DNA of 64,000 bases from positions 124,001-188,000 of the forward strand of contig NZ_PGVE01000012.1 in NCBI RefSeq assembly GCF_002860255.1, given 5' to 3'. Shown here piece by piece: positions 26,401 to 35,725 of this stretch (the stretch's first letter is position 1; each line of letters starts with the position of its first letter). The translations under genes were made by a program, and so were the position numbers. Under the pieces are notes generated by a model, which saw only the letters and a list, made by a program, of their open reading frames with translations, did not search any database and had not been told where the DNA came from. This DNA comes from Neobacillus cucumis (GTDB lineage Bacteria > Bacillota > Bacilli > Bacillales > Cytobacillaceae).

Positions 26401-28011
26401 ATAAGAAATCGTTGAAGTTACAATCGCTTCACGAATCGAGTCAATCGGCGGATTGGTTACTTGGGCAAACAATTGCTTAAAATAATTAAACAAAGATTGA
26501 GGACGGTCTGACAATACAGCAAGCGGCATATCATTCCCCATCGCTCCAAGCGGGTCCTTGCCTTCACTTACGGCTGGAAGGATATATTTTTGAATATCTT
26601 CATAGGTATATCCAAACGCTTTTTGGCGAGTCAGTAAATCAGAAGGAACCTCTCCCTTAATCTCAACTTTCTCTTCCAAACGAACAAGCTGCTCGTCTAA
26701 CCATTGCTGATAAGGCTGTGCCTGTGCCATTTCAGATTTGATTTCTTCGTCAGAAATAATCCGGCCTTCTTCCAAATCAATCAATAGCATTTTCCCTGGG
26801 CGCAGGCGCTCTTTGTATAATACCTTTTCAGGTTCTACATCAATAACCCCAACCTCTGATGAAAAAATAATATAATCATCTTCTGTAACGTAGTAACGGG
26901 CCGGACGAAGACCATTACGGTCCAAAATAGCTCCAATTTGTTTACCATCTGTGAAGGAAATCGCTGACGGTCCATCCCAAGGCTCCATTAATGAGCTGTG
27001 ATATTCATAAAATGCTCGCTTCTCATCTGAAATATGAGGATTTTCAGACCAAGGCTCCGGAACAAGCATCATCGCTGCGTGCGCTGGTTTACGGCCAGCA
27101 AGAACCAAGAATTCAAGGGCATTGTCTAAAATCGAGGAATCACTTCCATCAGTATCTAAAATTGGCATTACTTTTTCCAAATCCGTTCCAAAAGCTTCAG
27201 AAACGAATTGTTTTTCACGCGCCTTCATCCAGTGAATATTTCCCTGAAGGGTATTAATTTCACCGTTATGAATTAAATAGCGGTTTGGATGGGCTCTTTC
27301 CCAGCTTGGGAAGGTGTTTGTACTAAAGCGTGAATGCACTAAGGCAAACGCAGAGATAAAATTCTCATCCTGCAAGTCCAAATAGAACTGATCTACCTGT
27401 TCTGGTGTTAACAGACCTTTGTATACAATGGTTCTGCTTGAAAAACTCGCAAAATAAAAGCGATATTCTGAGTCCTTTGCCCATTTTTCTGCTTGTTTCC
27501 GAATCACGTACAATTTTCGTTCAAACGTTAATGAATCCGTACTATTTTCGTTGCCAACAAACACTTGGCGAATAACCGGACAGCTTTCTTTCGCCGTTTC
27601 CCCTATTTTTTCAGCATCGACTGGAACCGTTCTCCAGCCAAGCACCGTTTGTCCCTCTTGTTCGACCAATTGATTAATATATGATTCTATTTTTTCCCGT
27701 TCCGCATCATCCTTTGAGAAAAACAGCATCCCCACACCGTATTCCCCTTTTTCAGGTAAGTTCATGTCTGAACATTCTTGGCGGAAAAATAAATCCGGAA
27801 TTTGAACCATAAGACCCGCGCCATCGCCTGTAAATGGGTCACTCCCTTGACCGCCGCGATGATCCAATTGACAAAGCATTTTTAGTCCTTTTGCCACGAT
27901 ATCATGAGTGGCATTTCCTTTTATATGAGCATACAAACCGATTCCACATGCATCATGTTCAAATTCAGGACGGTAGAGACCTTGCGCTTTTGGTAGTTGA
28001 TGATATGTCAT
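23467..28011 (-). CDS. gltB: Glutamate synthase large subunit
   Basis: 1514 residues, full family length. Domains: class II glutamine amidotransferase (nucleophile Cys22 in HDACGIG, exposed after removal of the short propeptide), central domain, FMN-binding synthase domain (GGKSNSGEGGEDPSRF, then VKLVSKGGVGTIAAGVAKA), 3Fe-4S cluster (CVMMRVCHLDTCPVG), and C-terminal GXGXG beta-helix (NGSAGQSFGAF). Called gltA in B. subtilis; gltB elsewhere. Divergent from gltC, as in B. subtilis, where GltC activates it under glutamate need. Confidence 0.96.
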   Translation of the reverse strand: MTYHQLPKAQGLYRPEFEHDACGIGLYAHIKGNATHDIVAKGLKMLCQLDHRGGQGSDPFTGDGAGLMVQIPDLFFRQECSDMNLPEKGEYGVGMLFFSKDDAEREKIESYINQLVEQEGQTVLGWRTVPVDAEKIGETAKESCPVIRQVFVGNENSTDSLTFERKLYVIRKQAEKWAKDSEYRFYFASFSSRTIVYKGLLTPEQVDQFYLDLQDENFISAFALVHSRFSTNTFPSWERAHPNRYLIHNGEINTLQGNIHWMKAREKQFVSEAFGTDLEKVMPILDTDGSDSSILDNALEFLVLAGRKPAHAAMMLVPEPWSENPHISDEKRAFYEYHSSLMEPWDGPSAISFTDGKQIGAILDRNGLRPARYYVTEDDYIIFSSEVGVIDVEPEKVLYKERLRPGKMLLIDLEEGRIISDEEIKSEMAQAQPYQQWLDEQLVRLEEKVEIKGEVPSDLLTRQKAFGYTYEDIQKYILPAVSEGKDPLGAMGNDMPLAVLSDRPQSLFNYFKQLFAQVTNPPIDSIREAIVTSTISYLGAEGNLLHPSAENCRRIQLETPIITNSQLKDLKTSEAFKSQVIDILFANDLEKSLDEICRQADEAIAAGASLIILSDRNMNQTEVAIPSLLAASALHQHLIREGLRTKASIIVETGEVREVHHFAVMLGYGVDAINPYLVFTIYQQAVQEGTLSFTYQEAVEKYVYAMTEGVVKVMSKMGISTVQSYRGAQIFEAVGISSEVNDRYFTGTVSQLGGIGLETIAEEAKLRHADAYAESTDKTLDSGSNFQWRHDGEHHAFNPGTIHTLQWACRNGDYDLFKKYSNLANEERLGFLRNLFSFNGSRQALAIDEVESVDSIVRRFKTGAMSFGSISKEAHETLAIAMNRLGGKSNSGEGGEDPSRFVLDENGDNRGSRIKQIASGRFGVKSHYLVNADELQIKMAQGAKPGEGGQLMGKKVYPWVADVRGATPGVSLISPPPHHDIYSIEDLAQLIHDLKNANRDARISVKLVSKGGVGTIAAGVAKAVADVIVISGYDGGTGASPKTSIQHAGLPWELGLAEAHQTLMLNGLRDRVVLETDGKLMTGKDVVMAALLGAEEFGFATAPLVVLGCVMMRVCHLDTCPVGIATQNPELRKKFTGEADYIVNFMRFIAQEVREIMAELGFRTVEEMVGRTDVLTVSDRAKAHWKAQHLDLTALLHKPEGARTFKRPQNHRIEETLDVKYILPAVQQALDYGTPVDASFPITNVNRVAGTIVGSEISKRYGEEGLPEDTITLRFNGSAGQSFGAFVPKGMTLELTGDVNDYVGKGLSGGKIIVRADEHTKFASGENVIAGNVAFIGSTSGEAYINGRAGERFAVRNSGVNVVVEGIGDHGCEYMTGGRVVILGDVGKNFGAGMSGGIAYVLAEDKDTFKNLCNQELIEFESVSSPADEDELRQLIENHFRYTESVKASCVLEDWEECVRKFVKVIPKDYKRMIQLIEEQKLAGLSEDEAVMSAFLANSGAKTKPVKQQEAAIR

Positions 28012-28144
28012 ATTAAATCTCTCCCTGTAGTTTGTTGTCGAAATATTGCATATAAATACATTTTAGGTTACCTTAATAATACAAACAATATATTATTTAT
28101 ATTAAATTCATCTAAAATTTATATAAGTAAAAGGAGAATCAAAA
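28012..28144. promoter_or_regulatory. gltB/gltC divergent promoter region
   Basis: The 133-base AT-rich gap separates divergent gltB and gltC, the layout in which GltC of B. subtilis binds and regulates both. Exact LysR-type boxes cannot be assigned with confidence by eye. Confidence 0.55.
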
Positions 28145-29047
28145 GTGGAGCTTCGTCAATTACGTTATTTTATCGAAGTAGCGGAACGGCAGCATGTGAC
28201 AGAGGCAGCTGAAAATCTTAATGTTGCACAGTCAGCCGTCAGCTATCAAATTACAAAGCTGGAAGAAGAGCTGGGGGTTAAGCTATTAGAACGAGTGGGT
28301 AGAAACATCAAGGTAACACAGATCGGAAATGTTTTTTTACAATATGTAATAAATGCCCTAAAAACAATTGAAGAAGCAAAGGAAAAAGTAAACGAATATC
28401 TCGATCCGCAAGCAGGAACAATTAAAATTGGTTATCCGACGAGTCTCGCCAGATATTGGCTTCCAAATGTTATTTCAGCTTATAAGAAAGAGGTGCCACA
28501 TGTTAACTTCCATTTGCGTCAAGGCTCCTATGCATACTTGATCGATGCGGTTAAAAACGGTGAAATTGACTTAGCCTTTCTCGGCCCCGTTCCCATGAAG
28601 GATCCGGATCTTGAGGCTAAGATTTTATTTATGGAAAATATCGTTGCCTTGCTCCCTAATCACCACCCATTGGCTGATAGAAAAAGTTTGCCTTTAAGTG
28701 ATTTGCGGACGGATCCTTTTGTTTTATTTCCAAATGGGTATGTTCTTCGGAAAATAGCAGTAGAGGCCTGTCATGAGGCTGGCTTTGAACCAAATATTGC
28801 CTCTGAAGGGGAAGACATGGATGCGTTAAAAGGACTCGTTTCCGCAAGCATTGGCGTCAGCCTATTACCTGAGAGCACTTTCTATGACTCTATTCCCCGA
28901 TTCACAGTGAAAGTATCGCTCGAGTCACCAAAGGCGAGGCGTACAGTTGGTGTCATTATTCCGAAAAATAGAGACCTAGCACCATCCGAAAAAAATTTCT
29001 ATCAATATCTTATCCAGTTTTTCAACAGGTTGGAACAGTATAAATAA
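28145..29047 (+). CDS. gltC: LysR-family activator of glutamate synthase
   Basis: 300 residues. N-terminal LysR HTH (MELRQLRYFIEVAERQHVTEAAENLNVAQSAVSYQITKLEEELG) and a C-terminal substrate-binding effector domain (about 90-295). The gene is divergent from gltBD, and the start is GTG at 28145 with AAAGGAG upstream. Both features match gltC of B. subtilis, whose product activates gltAB when glutamate is scarce and 2-oxoglutarate is high. Confidence 0.93.
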   Translation: MELRQLRYFIEVAERQHVTEAAENLNVAQSAVSYQITKLEEELGVKLLERVGRNIKVTQIGNVFLQYVINALKTIEEAKEKVNEYLDPQAGTIKIGYPTSLARYWLPNVISAYKKEVPHVNFHLRQGSYAYLIDAVKNGEIDLAFLGPVPMKDPDLEAKILFMENIVALLPNHHPLADRKSLPLSDLRTDPFVLFPNGYVLRKIAVEACHEAGFEPNIASEGEDMDALKGLVSASIGVSLLPESTFYDSIPRFTVKVSLESPKARRTVGVIIPKNRDLAPSEKNFYQYLIQFFNRLEQYK

Positions 29048-29126
29048 TCAATTTTAAAATAGATTAAGCCAATACATATATGAGATGTATTGGCTTATTA
29101 AGCGTTCCGTTGTAATGAATAAAGTT

Positions 29127-30887
29127 TTATTCTAAAGGCAAGATCACATCGATCGTTGTTCCTTGGTTAGGCTCACTCATGATATGTACTTCACCTAAGT
29201 GGTTTTCAATGATTTTCTTACTAATCATAAAGCCCAAGCCTGTCCCATTTTCTTTCGTAGTATAAAAGGGCTGGCCTAGCTTAGAAAGAGTTTCTATTGT
29301 CATCCCCACTCCTTCGTCCTTAAAACAAATATTTAGTTTATCTTCATCCCGCTGTTTTATTTGAATCAATAGTTTACCGCCCTTAGGCATAGCTTCTATC
29401 GCATTTTTAATATAATTAATAAAAACTTGTTTCAATTGGTTCTCGTCACATTGGATATAGGTATCTTCAGTATCAAACTCTGTGATAATTTCTACATTAT
29501 TTAAGATTGCCTGCGAATCTAATAAAGTAATCACCTGATCCATCAGGACATTGATATCTTTTCGTTCAAGTTTCTTTACTTGAGGCTTAGCTAGAATTAA
29601 TAGTTCACTTAGAATAAGTTCAATTCGTTTGATTTCGGAAATGATGATATCAAAGTATTCATTGTATCCATCAATGTCTGAATTCATTAATTGAATAAAT
29701 CCTTTGATGGCAGTAATCGGGTTTCGGATTTCATGGGCAATCCCAGCAGCTAACTGACCAGCTATGGATAGCTTTTCCGTATTTTGCATCATTTCTTGAG
29801 ATTTTTTCCACTCGGTAATATCCTTTAAAATCACGGACCAACCATCATTATGCCCGATTGCATCCTTAATAGGTGAGATAGACAGCAATACATTTATTGT
29901 GGATCCATCCTTATGTAAACGAGTGGTTTCTGACCTTATTACATAATGACCTTTCTTAACCATTGCTTCGAATTTTTTTACTTCATCAATAACCTCTGAT
30001 GGAATAATAGGCAGTTTATATAACGGCAGGTCAATAATTTCCTCTTTGAACCAGCCAAATGTATTTTCAAATGCTTGATTTACCTGAATAACCTTTCCTT
30101 GTTTACCAAAGATTAGAATAGCATCGCCATTATTTTCAATAAACGATTCTAATTGATAGGTTTTCGCTTTTAATGCGTCTTCAGATTTCTTTTTAGACGT
30201 GATATCCTTTGCTATTCCGTAAACACCGATCACTTCGTTATTAACAATGAGAGGCATATTGGTTACATCTACATGAATAATTGAACCATCCTTATGCAAG
30301 GCTTTGTTCTGGTATCTTTGTGTGGTCCCCCCTACAGCAATATTATAATGATGTAAGGTTCTATCTTTATCATCTTCTGAAACCATTGGCTCAAATGTCT
30401 TTTGCAGGTATTCTTCTTCGCTGTACCCCAATAACCTTTCCATTGCAGGATTAACGGCAAGATAATTCCCTTTTAAATCAAAAGAAAACACCGCATCAGG
30501 GTTTTGCTGAAAAAGTGATTTATAGTGCTGTTCTTTTTGGACTGATTCCCTTTTTGCTTTAGTAACATCTCGGAAATACACAGTTAAACCATTGGGTGAT
30601 GGATAGGCACGAACATCAAACCAAGTGCTAAGTGGGCTAAAATAGGCATCAAATGTTACAGGAACTTGTTCGTTAATGGCTTTATGATATTGTTCATGAA
30701 ATTTTAAATCGACAGCTTTAGGAAATTCCGTCCAAACATTCTTACCAATTAAATCAGCTTGACTTCGAAAGAGCAAACGTGCGGCCTCTTTATTAATGTA
30801 TGTAAAGTTCCAACATTTATCAACTGCAAAAAATCCATCTGTAATACGTTCTAATATTTCGAAAGCATCTTCTAATTGAGCGTGCAT
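29127..30887 (-). CDS. PAS-domain sensor histidine kinase, orphan
   Basis: 586 residues, no membrane helix. Three PAS domains (about 5-110, 122-232, 245-360) are followed by HisKA with phospho-acceptor His385 (AGIAHEIRNPITAIKGF) and an HATPase with FKDEGVGM and TTKENGTGLGFMISKKI. The architecture is that of the sporulation kinases (KinA/KinE-type), and no response regulator is encoded nearby, so it may feed the Spo0F/Spo0A phosphorelay (inference). Signal unknown. Confidence 0.88.
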   Translation of the reverse strand: MHAQLEDAFEILERITDGFFAVDKCWNFTYINKEAARLLFRSQADLIGKNVWTEFPKAVDLKFHEQYHKAINEQVPVTFDAYFSPLSTWFDVRAYPSPNGLTVYFRDVTKAKRESVQKEQHYKSLFQQNPDAVFSFDLKGNYLAVNPAMERLLGYSEEEYLQKTFEPMVSEDDKDRTLHHYNIAVGGTTQRYQNKALHKDGSIIHVDVTNMPLIVNNEVIGVYGIAKDITSKKKSEDALKAKTYQLESFIENNGDAILIFGKQGKVIQVNQAFENTFGWFKEEIIDLPLYKLPIIPSEVIDEVKKFEAMVKKGHYVIRSETTRLHKDGSTINVLLSISPIKDAIGHNDGWSVILKDITEWKKSQEMMQNTEKLSIAGQLAAGIAHEIRNPITAIKGFIQLMNSDIDGYNEYFDIIISEIKRIELILSELLILAKPQVKKLERKDINVLMDQVITLLDSQAILNNVEIITEFDTEDTYIQCDENQLKQVFINYIKNAIEAMPKGGKLLIQIKQRDEDKLNICFKDEGVGMTIETLSKLGQPFYTTKENGTGLGFMISKKIIENHLGEVHIMSEPNQGTTIDVILPLE

Positions 30888-31110
30888 ATTTTAACTCCTC
30901 ATAAATGAATGGTACTTGTGCGCATTTATTACGAATCTTTTGCCCTAAATATATTGTATATTAGAGTGGAATTATTTGTAATATATTTATTCGGATTTTT
31001 CAGCCTAAAAAAATTTTTTTTCTATTTCTAACTGGTTTAAAGTTTTACTTTATACAATATTTCTCCAATCCTTTGGATAACATAATTATTGTGAGATAGG
31101 AGGAAAGAAA

Positions 31111-31593
31111 ATGGGAAAAAGCTTTGAAAAAACGGTTTTAAGATTACTGTTCGTTTTCGGTATTGCTTCTTTTTTCAATTTAATCAGAAAGCCTCCCATG
31201 AAAGATTGGTTAATTATCTTTTTATTAAAAAGTTATATTGCCTCCATTTTAGATACCTTTGTTGTGAAAAAGGGTTATATTGAGTATCCTTTCAAATTAT
31301 TTAAGACCTTTGACATAAGTGCTATTTTTAGTTATTTAATTTATCCCATTACCTGTATTTATTTTAATCAAGTAACAAGAAATTCAAATATTAAAGGAAT
31401 CCTGATTAAGTGTTTAGTCTTTAGCGTCCCCTCTACTATTGCCGAACATTGGCTTGAGAAAAACACCAAATTAGTCAAATATAAAAAATCCTGGACATCC
31501 TTACATAGTTTCTTTTCAATCGCTGCTACTTTTTTAATGGTTAGGTTCCTGATGACACTAGTTAGAAAAACCGCCGACAAACAACCAGAATAA
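31111..31593 (+). CDS. CBO0543-like integral membrane protein
   Basis: 160 residues with about four membrane helices; charged tail (RKTADKQPE). Segments RKPPMKDWLIIFLLKSYIASILDTFV and HSFFSIAATFLMVRF resemble the CBO0543 family of Bacillus membrane proteins as I remember it. Ribosome site TAGGAGG. Function unknown. Confidence 0.65.
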   Translation: MGKSFEKTVLRLLFVFGIASFFNLIRKPPMKDWLIIFLLKSYIASILDTFVVKKGYIEYPFKLFKTFDISAIFSYLIYPITCIYFNQVTRNSNIKGILIKCLVFSVPSTIAEHWLEKNTKLVKYKKSWTSLHSFFSIAATFLMVRFLMTLVRKTADKQPE

Positions 31594-31617
31594 TGCTGGT
31601 TGTTTTTGTCTTTTTTT
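31579..31617 (+). terminator. Terminator after the membrane-protein gene
   Basis: AAACAACCAG / CTGGTTGTTT perfect stem, 7-base loop, followed by TTGTCTTTTTTT. Confidence 0.85.
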
Positions 31618-31704
31618 ACCAAATTCACTCATGATTTTACTTGCAGGAGAATTCATACATTCGTAGAAATAATAATATTACTACATAACAGGAGAAGAAA
31701 ATAA

Positions 31705-31944
31705 ATGAGAGTAAAAGAAATGAAGATTATTAAAAACTTACCTGTAGATAGTTTAATTAAATTTATTGAAACTGCCAACACTTTTGAAAGCGATATCAGG
31801 ATAAAAGGGGGGAATTTTACAATCGATGCCAAAAGTATTATTGGTGTCCTAACATTGGTGAGGGCTGGTTTAGAAGTAACCTTAATAACACAGGGGGATG
31901 ATGAAGAAGAAGCATTAAAGGCCATATCCCATTTATTATTATGA
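31705..31944 (+). CDS. HPr-like protein lacking the phosphorylatable histidine
   Basis: 79 residues aligning with HPr/Crh: ETANTFESDIRI...FTIDAKSIIGVLTLVRAGLEVTLITQGDDEEEAL matches the HPr stretch from QTASKYDADV to ADENDAL. His15 of HPr aligns with Pro13, so PEP-dependent phosphotransfer is impossible. The regulatory Ser46 is kept as Ser44 in AKSIIG. This is the pattern seen in Crh (Gln15, Ser46). A regulatory or protein-binding role is inferred. Ribosome site AGGAGAAG; the gene appears to stand alone. Confidence 0.75.
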   Translation: MRVKEMKIIKNLPVDSLIKFIETANTFESDIRIKGGNFTIDAKSIIGVLTLVRAGLEVTLITQGDDEEEALKAISHLLL

Positions 31945-32051
31945 TTTGGATTGAGTGGTGACATGGTGATGTAAAAAGTGAGTTAGTAAATCTCTCAAGA
32001 AAACTTGGAGGTATCTTCATTTACAATTATAATAAAAATGTGACATTATTC

Positions 32052-32104
32052 AAGGAATGAAAACCATAGTGTGGGAAGGCACTATGGTTTTCATTCCTTA
32101 TTTT
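32052..32104. terminator. 20-bp perfect bidirectional terminator
   Basis: AAGGAATGAAAACCATAGTG (32052-32071) and its exact complement (32080-32099) flank an 8-base loop, with T-rich flanks on both strands. It separates the HPr-like gene from the convergent MFS gene. Confidence 0.85.
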
Positions 32105-32131
32105 TGCAAACTTACCGGCATCAAAAGATTA

Positions 32132-33346
32132 TTATACCGATCGAGGATTTCCTGTTGTTGCTGCCATATCCACATCTGGTCTTGTTCTCCATAAGATGAG
32201 AAACGATAAAACCACTATGACGAGACATACCCAATTAACATGACGATAACCGGCAAACTGGGCAATAAAACCACCGCCAAGATTTCCTACTAACCTTCCA
32301 ATCGTTGACCCGTTGGAGTAGATGGTTGCGGACAGCCCTGGTGAGTTAGGAAGCAGATCTGTGAAATAGGTTAATCCATTGCCCATGACAATAGCCACAA
32401 ACGATGCCTGCAGAAGCTGCGCAGCAATAAGCTGCCATGAATCGGTCGATAAGCTTAAGATTGTATAATAGAGAACAGCGATGAAGCAGCCAATAATCAT
32501 CAAGGCGTGATTCGATATTTTCCTGCTCATTGCACCAAGTACTAGCATAATAGGAATTTCCAAACCAGCACAAACACTAACGACCAACCCTACTTCGGTA
32601 TGCGTACCATGAAGCTCATTTACAATAAACAGCGGTGTGTTGATCCCATTTATGGCATTAACCGCAAACAGAAAGATAAAGGCGATAAATGGCTGCCTGA
32701 TCATCCTGTTTTTAAGTGATGAGGTACTTTTCCCCTGCCTTTTCATGCCTTGAACAGTTTTTCGTTGCTGCAAAAATAGGAAAACAAGAGATGCAATGGT
32801 AAGAAATATGGCGGATGTCCCCAAAAAGAGACCTTTATATCCAAAAGCTCCCAATATGAATGTTCCTCCTAATGGTCCCACGAGGAATCCGAGAGACACA
32901 AGAGAACGTAAGGAAGACATCGCAAAGGTCTTATCTTCTGATTTACTTGCATTTGCTGATTCCTGTGCGTAGGCATAAATTTGAGGCATGGCTGCAGCCC
33001 CTAGTCCATTAAAGAGAGTCACGGCAATCAACAGAATATAGAAGTTTTGAAACACCAAATAAGATGTATACCCCAAAGCGGATGAAAGCATGGCTGCGAT
33101 AATAATCCATTTCCTATCCAGCCCGCTATCTGAACGTTTAGCTATAAATGAATTCACCACCACTCCGCTCAATGAACTCACGGCCATAAAAAAGCCAAAG
33201 GCTCCTGCACTCATCCCTAATTTTTCCGTAGAAAACAAGGATAAATAAGGCATGGAAATGGAAATTCCGATACCAACCAGAAGCATACAAATGACGAATA
33301 AGCTGTAGCCTTTGATCTCAAACATTTTTTTTAACCGTATAAACAA
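32132..33346 (-). CDS. MFS transporter, SET-type sugar efflux family
   Basis: 404 residues, 12 predicted membrane helices. MPYLSLFSTEKLGMSAGAFGFFMAVSSLSGVVVNSFIAKRSD and GFLVGPLGGTFIL are like SetA/SetB sugar exporters. Start TTG at 33346, GGGGG 7 bases upstream. Substrate unknown. It stands alone, with a strong shared terminator at its 3' end. Confidence 0.75.
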   Translation of the reverse strand: MFIRLKKMFEIKGYSLFVICMLLVGIGISISMPYLSLFSTEKLGMSAGAFGFFMAVSSLSGVVVNSFIAKRSDSGLDRKWIIIAAMLSSALGYTSYLVFQNFYILLIAVTLFNGLGAAAMPQIYAYAQESANASKSEDKTFAMSSLRSLVSLGFLVGPLGGTFILGAFGYKGLFLGTSAIFLTIASLVFLFLQQRKTVQGMKRQGKSTSSLKNRMIRQPFIAFIFLFAVNAINGINTPLFIVNELHGTHTEVGLVVSVCAGLEIPIMLVLGAMSRKISNHALMIIGCFIAVLYYTILSLSTDSWQLIAAQLLQASFVAIVMGNGLTYFTDLLPNSPGLSATIYSNGSTIGRLVGNLGGGFIAQFAGYRHVNWVCLVIVVLSFLILWRTRPDVDMAATTGNPRSV

Positions 33347-33895
33347 CTTTTAGCCCCCTTAATGTTTGAATATGCATATGATTCTGAATCAATTAATCTT
33401 TTAATCTGGGTCTAGTCCGACTATAAGTACCAATTTTCTAAAAGAAAAACCCAAACCACTAAAATTGAAGACATAATAAGTCTACAAATTAAGCGATTTA
33501 GGTTTTGCCTGGTGACCAGTAACAATCCAATAGGTTTTGCCTGCGAACACCACTAACAATCCAATAATCTAAAATCATTATTGTCATCTAATTTTAATTA
33601 TAAACAGAATACGTTTGCTTACAATCGTTAAATACATACAATCTGTTTATTATTAAACAAATAAATAAAAATTGTTTAATATCTCTTTAAATATACGAAA
33701 AAGTATAAAATATCTAGTTTTGAATGATTTCCTCCCCTTTAATGATTGATAGCCTTATTATGAGACAAACGAACAACCGAGCGTTATCTCAATTCTCTCA
33801 AATGATTGCCTATTCCTCTCACAACAACTTACGATGCATTATATAAATGAATGATTGCCAACCAATTGGGGCTATACTACTATGGGTGATGTATA
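33347..33895. other. Long intergenic region with a short tandem repeat
   Basis: 549 bases without a gene. It contains two tandem copies of a 32- and 34-base unit (33499-33530 and 33531-33564) and otherwise AT-rich sequence leading to the glutaminase gene. No promoter can be picked with confidence. Confidence 0.5.
33499..33564. repeat. Two-copy tandem repeat
   Basis: TAGGTTTTGCCTG begins each copy and AACAATCCAA ends each; the middle (GTGACCAGT versus CGAACACCACT) differs. Copy 1 is 33499-33530, copy 2 is 33531-33564. Confidence 0.6.
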
Positions 33896-34825
33896 ATGCC
33901 ATGTCAAACAAGTGGTGAATTAAAACTTTTAGTGAAAGAAGCAAAAAGATATACAAAAGATGGCAAGGTTGCAGATTATATTCCTGAACTGGGCAGAGCA
34001 AATCCAGATGATTTGTCCATTGCCATTCATTATCCTGACGGAAGATGTATCTCAGCTGGAGATATAGATAAAAAGATCACACTTCAAAGTATCTCAAAGG
34101 TTATTAGCTTAGCTTTTGTTTTAATGGACAGAGGCTTTAGTTATGTATTTGAGCGGGTTGGAATGGAACCGACTGGAGATCCTTTTAATTCGATTGCCAA
34201 ATTAGAAACAATGGCACCAGCTAAGCCTTTAAACCCCATGATAAACGCAGGAGCTCTTGTTGTGACCCACATGATTAATGGGGATTCAGTAGAGGATCGA
34301 TTTCATCGGTTATTAGGCTTTATTAGGGAGTTGGCTGACGATCCTGCCATCGGCTATTGTGAGAAAGTAGCCCGTTCTGAGTACGAAACAGCGAATTTAA
34401 ACCGGGCATTATGTTATTTTCTTAAGCAGCATCAAATCATCACTGAAGATGTCGAAGAATTATTGGATTTATATACAAAACAATGTGCAATCGAAATGAA
34501 CTGTTTAGATTTAGGGAGGATCGGGATGATCTTTGCCATGGATGGCAGAGATCCACTTAACGGCAAACAAATCATGCCTGAGGATGTTGCACGAATTTGC
34601 AAAACCTTTATGGTTACATGTGGAATGTATAATGCGTCTGGTGAGTTCGCCATAAAAATTGGTATTCCTGCTAAAAGTGGTGTATCCGGAGGTATCTTGG
34701 GAGCTGTTCCGGGTAAATTTGGAATTGGAATCTTTGGGCCTGCATTAGATGAAAAAGGGAACAGTGTAGCGGGAATAAAACTCTTGGAGCTTTTATCCAA
34801 AAATTATAAATTGAGTATGTTTTAA
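33896..34825 (+). CDS. glsA: Glutaminase
   Basis: 309 residues, full length for the serine-dependent beta-lactamase-like glutaminase family. Ser65-Ile-Ser-Lys68 ([10 protein letters not shown]) is the SxxK pair; [24 protein letters not shown] and [13 protein letters not shown] [11 protein letters not shown] are also present. Converts glutamine to glutamate and ammonia in the cytosol. Stands alone with a long upstream region, so control is probably at its own promoter. Confidence 0.95.
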   Translation: MPCQTSGELKLLVKEAKRYTKDGKVADYIPELGRANPDDLSIAIHYPDGRCISAGDIDKKITLQSISKVISLAFVLMDRGFSYVFERVGMEPTGDPFNSIAKLETMAPAKPLNPMINAGALVVTHMINGDSVEDRFHRLLGFIRELADDPAIGYCEKVARSEYETANLNRALCYFLKQHQIITEDVEELLDLYTKQCAIEMNCLDLGRIGMIFAMDGRDPLNGKQIMPEDVARICKTFMVTCGMYNASGEFAIKIGIPAKSGVSGGILGAVPGKFGIGIFGPALDEKGNSVAGIKLLELLSKNYKLSMF

Positions 34826-34861
34826 GGAGGGCTTTTTTCCATAAAGGCATACTCTTTTTTA

Positions 34862-34900
34862 ATGTAAAAAGGCAAGCTTCAATCGCTTGCCTTTTTACAT
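34862..34900. terminator. Bidirectional terminator
   Basis: A 16-bp perfect stem (ATGTAAAAAGGCAAGC with its complement) and a 7-base loop, A-rich and T-rich on alternate sides, between convergent glsA and the ABC-2 operon. Confidence 0.9.
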
Positions 34901-34935
34901 CTGATCTTCCGTAAGATTAAAAACTACTATGATGT

Positions 34936-35724
34936 TTAGCTACTTGCACTAGTGTAATTGGCAAGTGCAAACTTCCAAAATCGACGAGCCAGCCAAAAGA
35001 AAATTATAGCTACAATTAGTGACGCAACCGTTGTTCCCCCATCCCACTTTCCAATTAAAGAGCTAGCCGGGGTAAACGTTAGAAACGCAGCAGGTAACAC
35101 ATACGTTAAAGCCATACGCAACCATCCTTTATACATAGTGATTGGGAACCGCGTTGTTTCAAAGAAAGAGTTAAATAAGAAAGACAAATCATCCATCCGA
35201 ATTACCCAAAAGGCCGTGGTCATCAATAACATCCATAAAGAATAAATAATCAATAACGCTGCAAAGATGCTGACGAAAAAGAACCCCACATCAAGCAAGG
35301 ATGGTAAGAAATGCTTTTGAACTAGACCATAGACCAGTAAACCTATCCCTAATAGAACATCGATCAAGCGCCAGAAAACCAAATGCCGCAGGCTCACGAA
35401 AAACATACTATCAACCGGTTTTGTCAGCACATAATCCAAGGTTCCCATCCGAATATGTAAAAGCAGCCGCGGCATATTTGGACGAAGGGCGAAATCCACT
35501 AATCCTTGTAAGGTATTAAAAATACCAAGAAGAATCAGAACATCGGCATAGGCCCAGCCGCCCAATTCATCCGTTTGATAGAAGAAAATTTGAACCATCA
35601 AAATCGAGACGATGATACCAAATAGACTCGAAAAGAGATTTCCTATAAACTCGCTGCGATATTCAAGCTCCTCTAATAGACAAGTTCGAAAAAATTCTTT
35701 AAATATACGCCAATATCGCCTCAT
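34936..35724 (-). CDS. ABC-2 family transporter permease (second permease)
   Basis: 262 residues, about six membrane helices, with LRHLVFWRLIDVLLGIGLLVYG and the C-terminal PAAFLTFTPASSLIG stretch of the ABC2_membrane_6 group. Starts one base after the stop of the first permease gene. With the ATPase and partner permease it makes an export-type ABC system of unknown substrate. Confidence 0.82.
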   Translation of the reverse strand: MRRYWRIFKEFFRTCLLEELEYRSEFIGNLFSSLFGIIVSILMVQIFFYQTDELGGWAYADVLILLGIFNTLQGLVDFALRPNMPRLLLHIRMGTLDYVLTKPVDSMFFVSLRHLVFWRLIDVLLGIGLLVYGLVQKHFLPSLLDVGFFFVSIFAALLIIYSLWMLLMTTAFWVIRMDDLSFLFNSFFETTRFPITMYKGWLRMALTYVLPAAFLTFTPASSLIGKWDGGTTVASLIVAIIFFWLARRFWKFALANYTSASS

Positions 35725-35725
35725 G

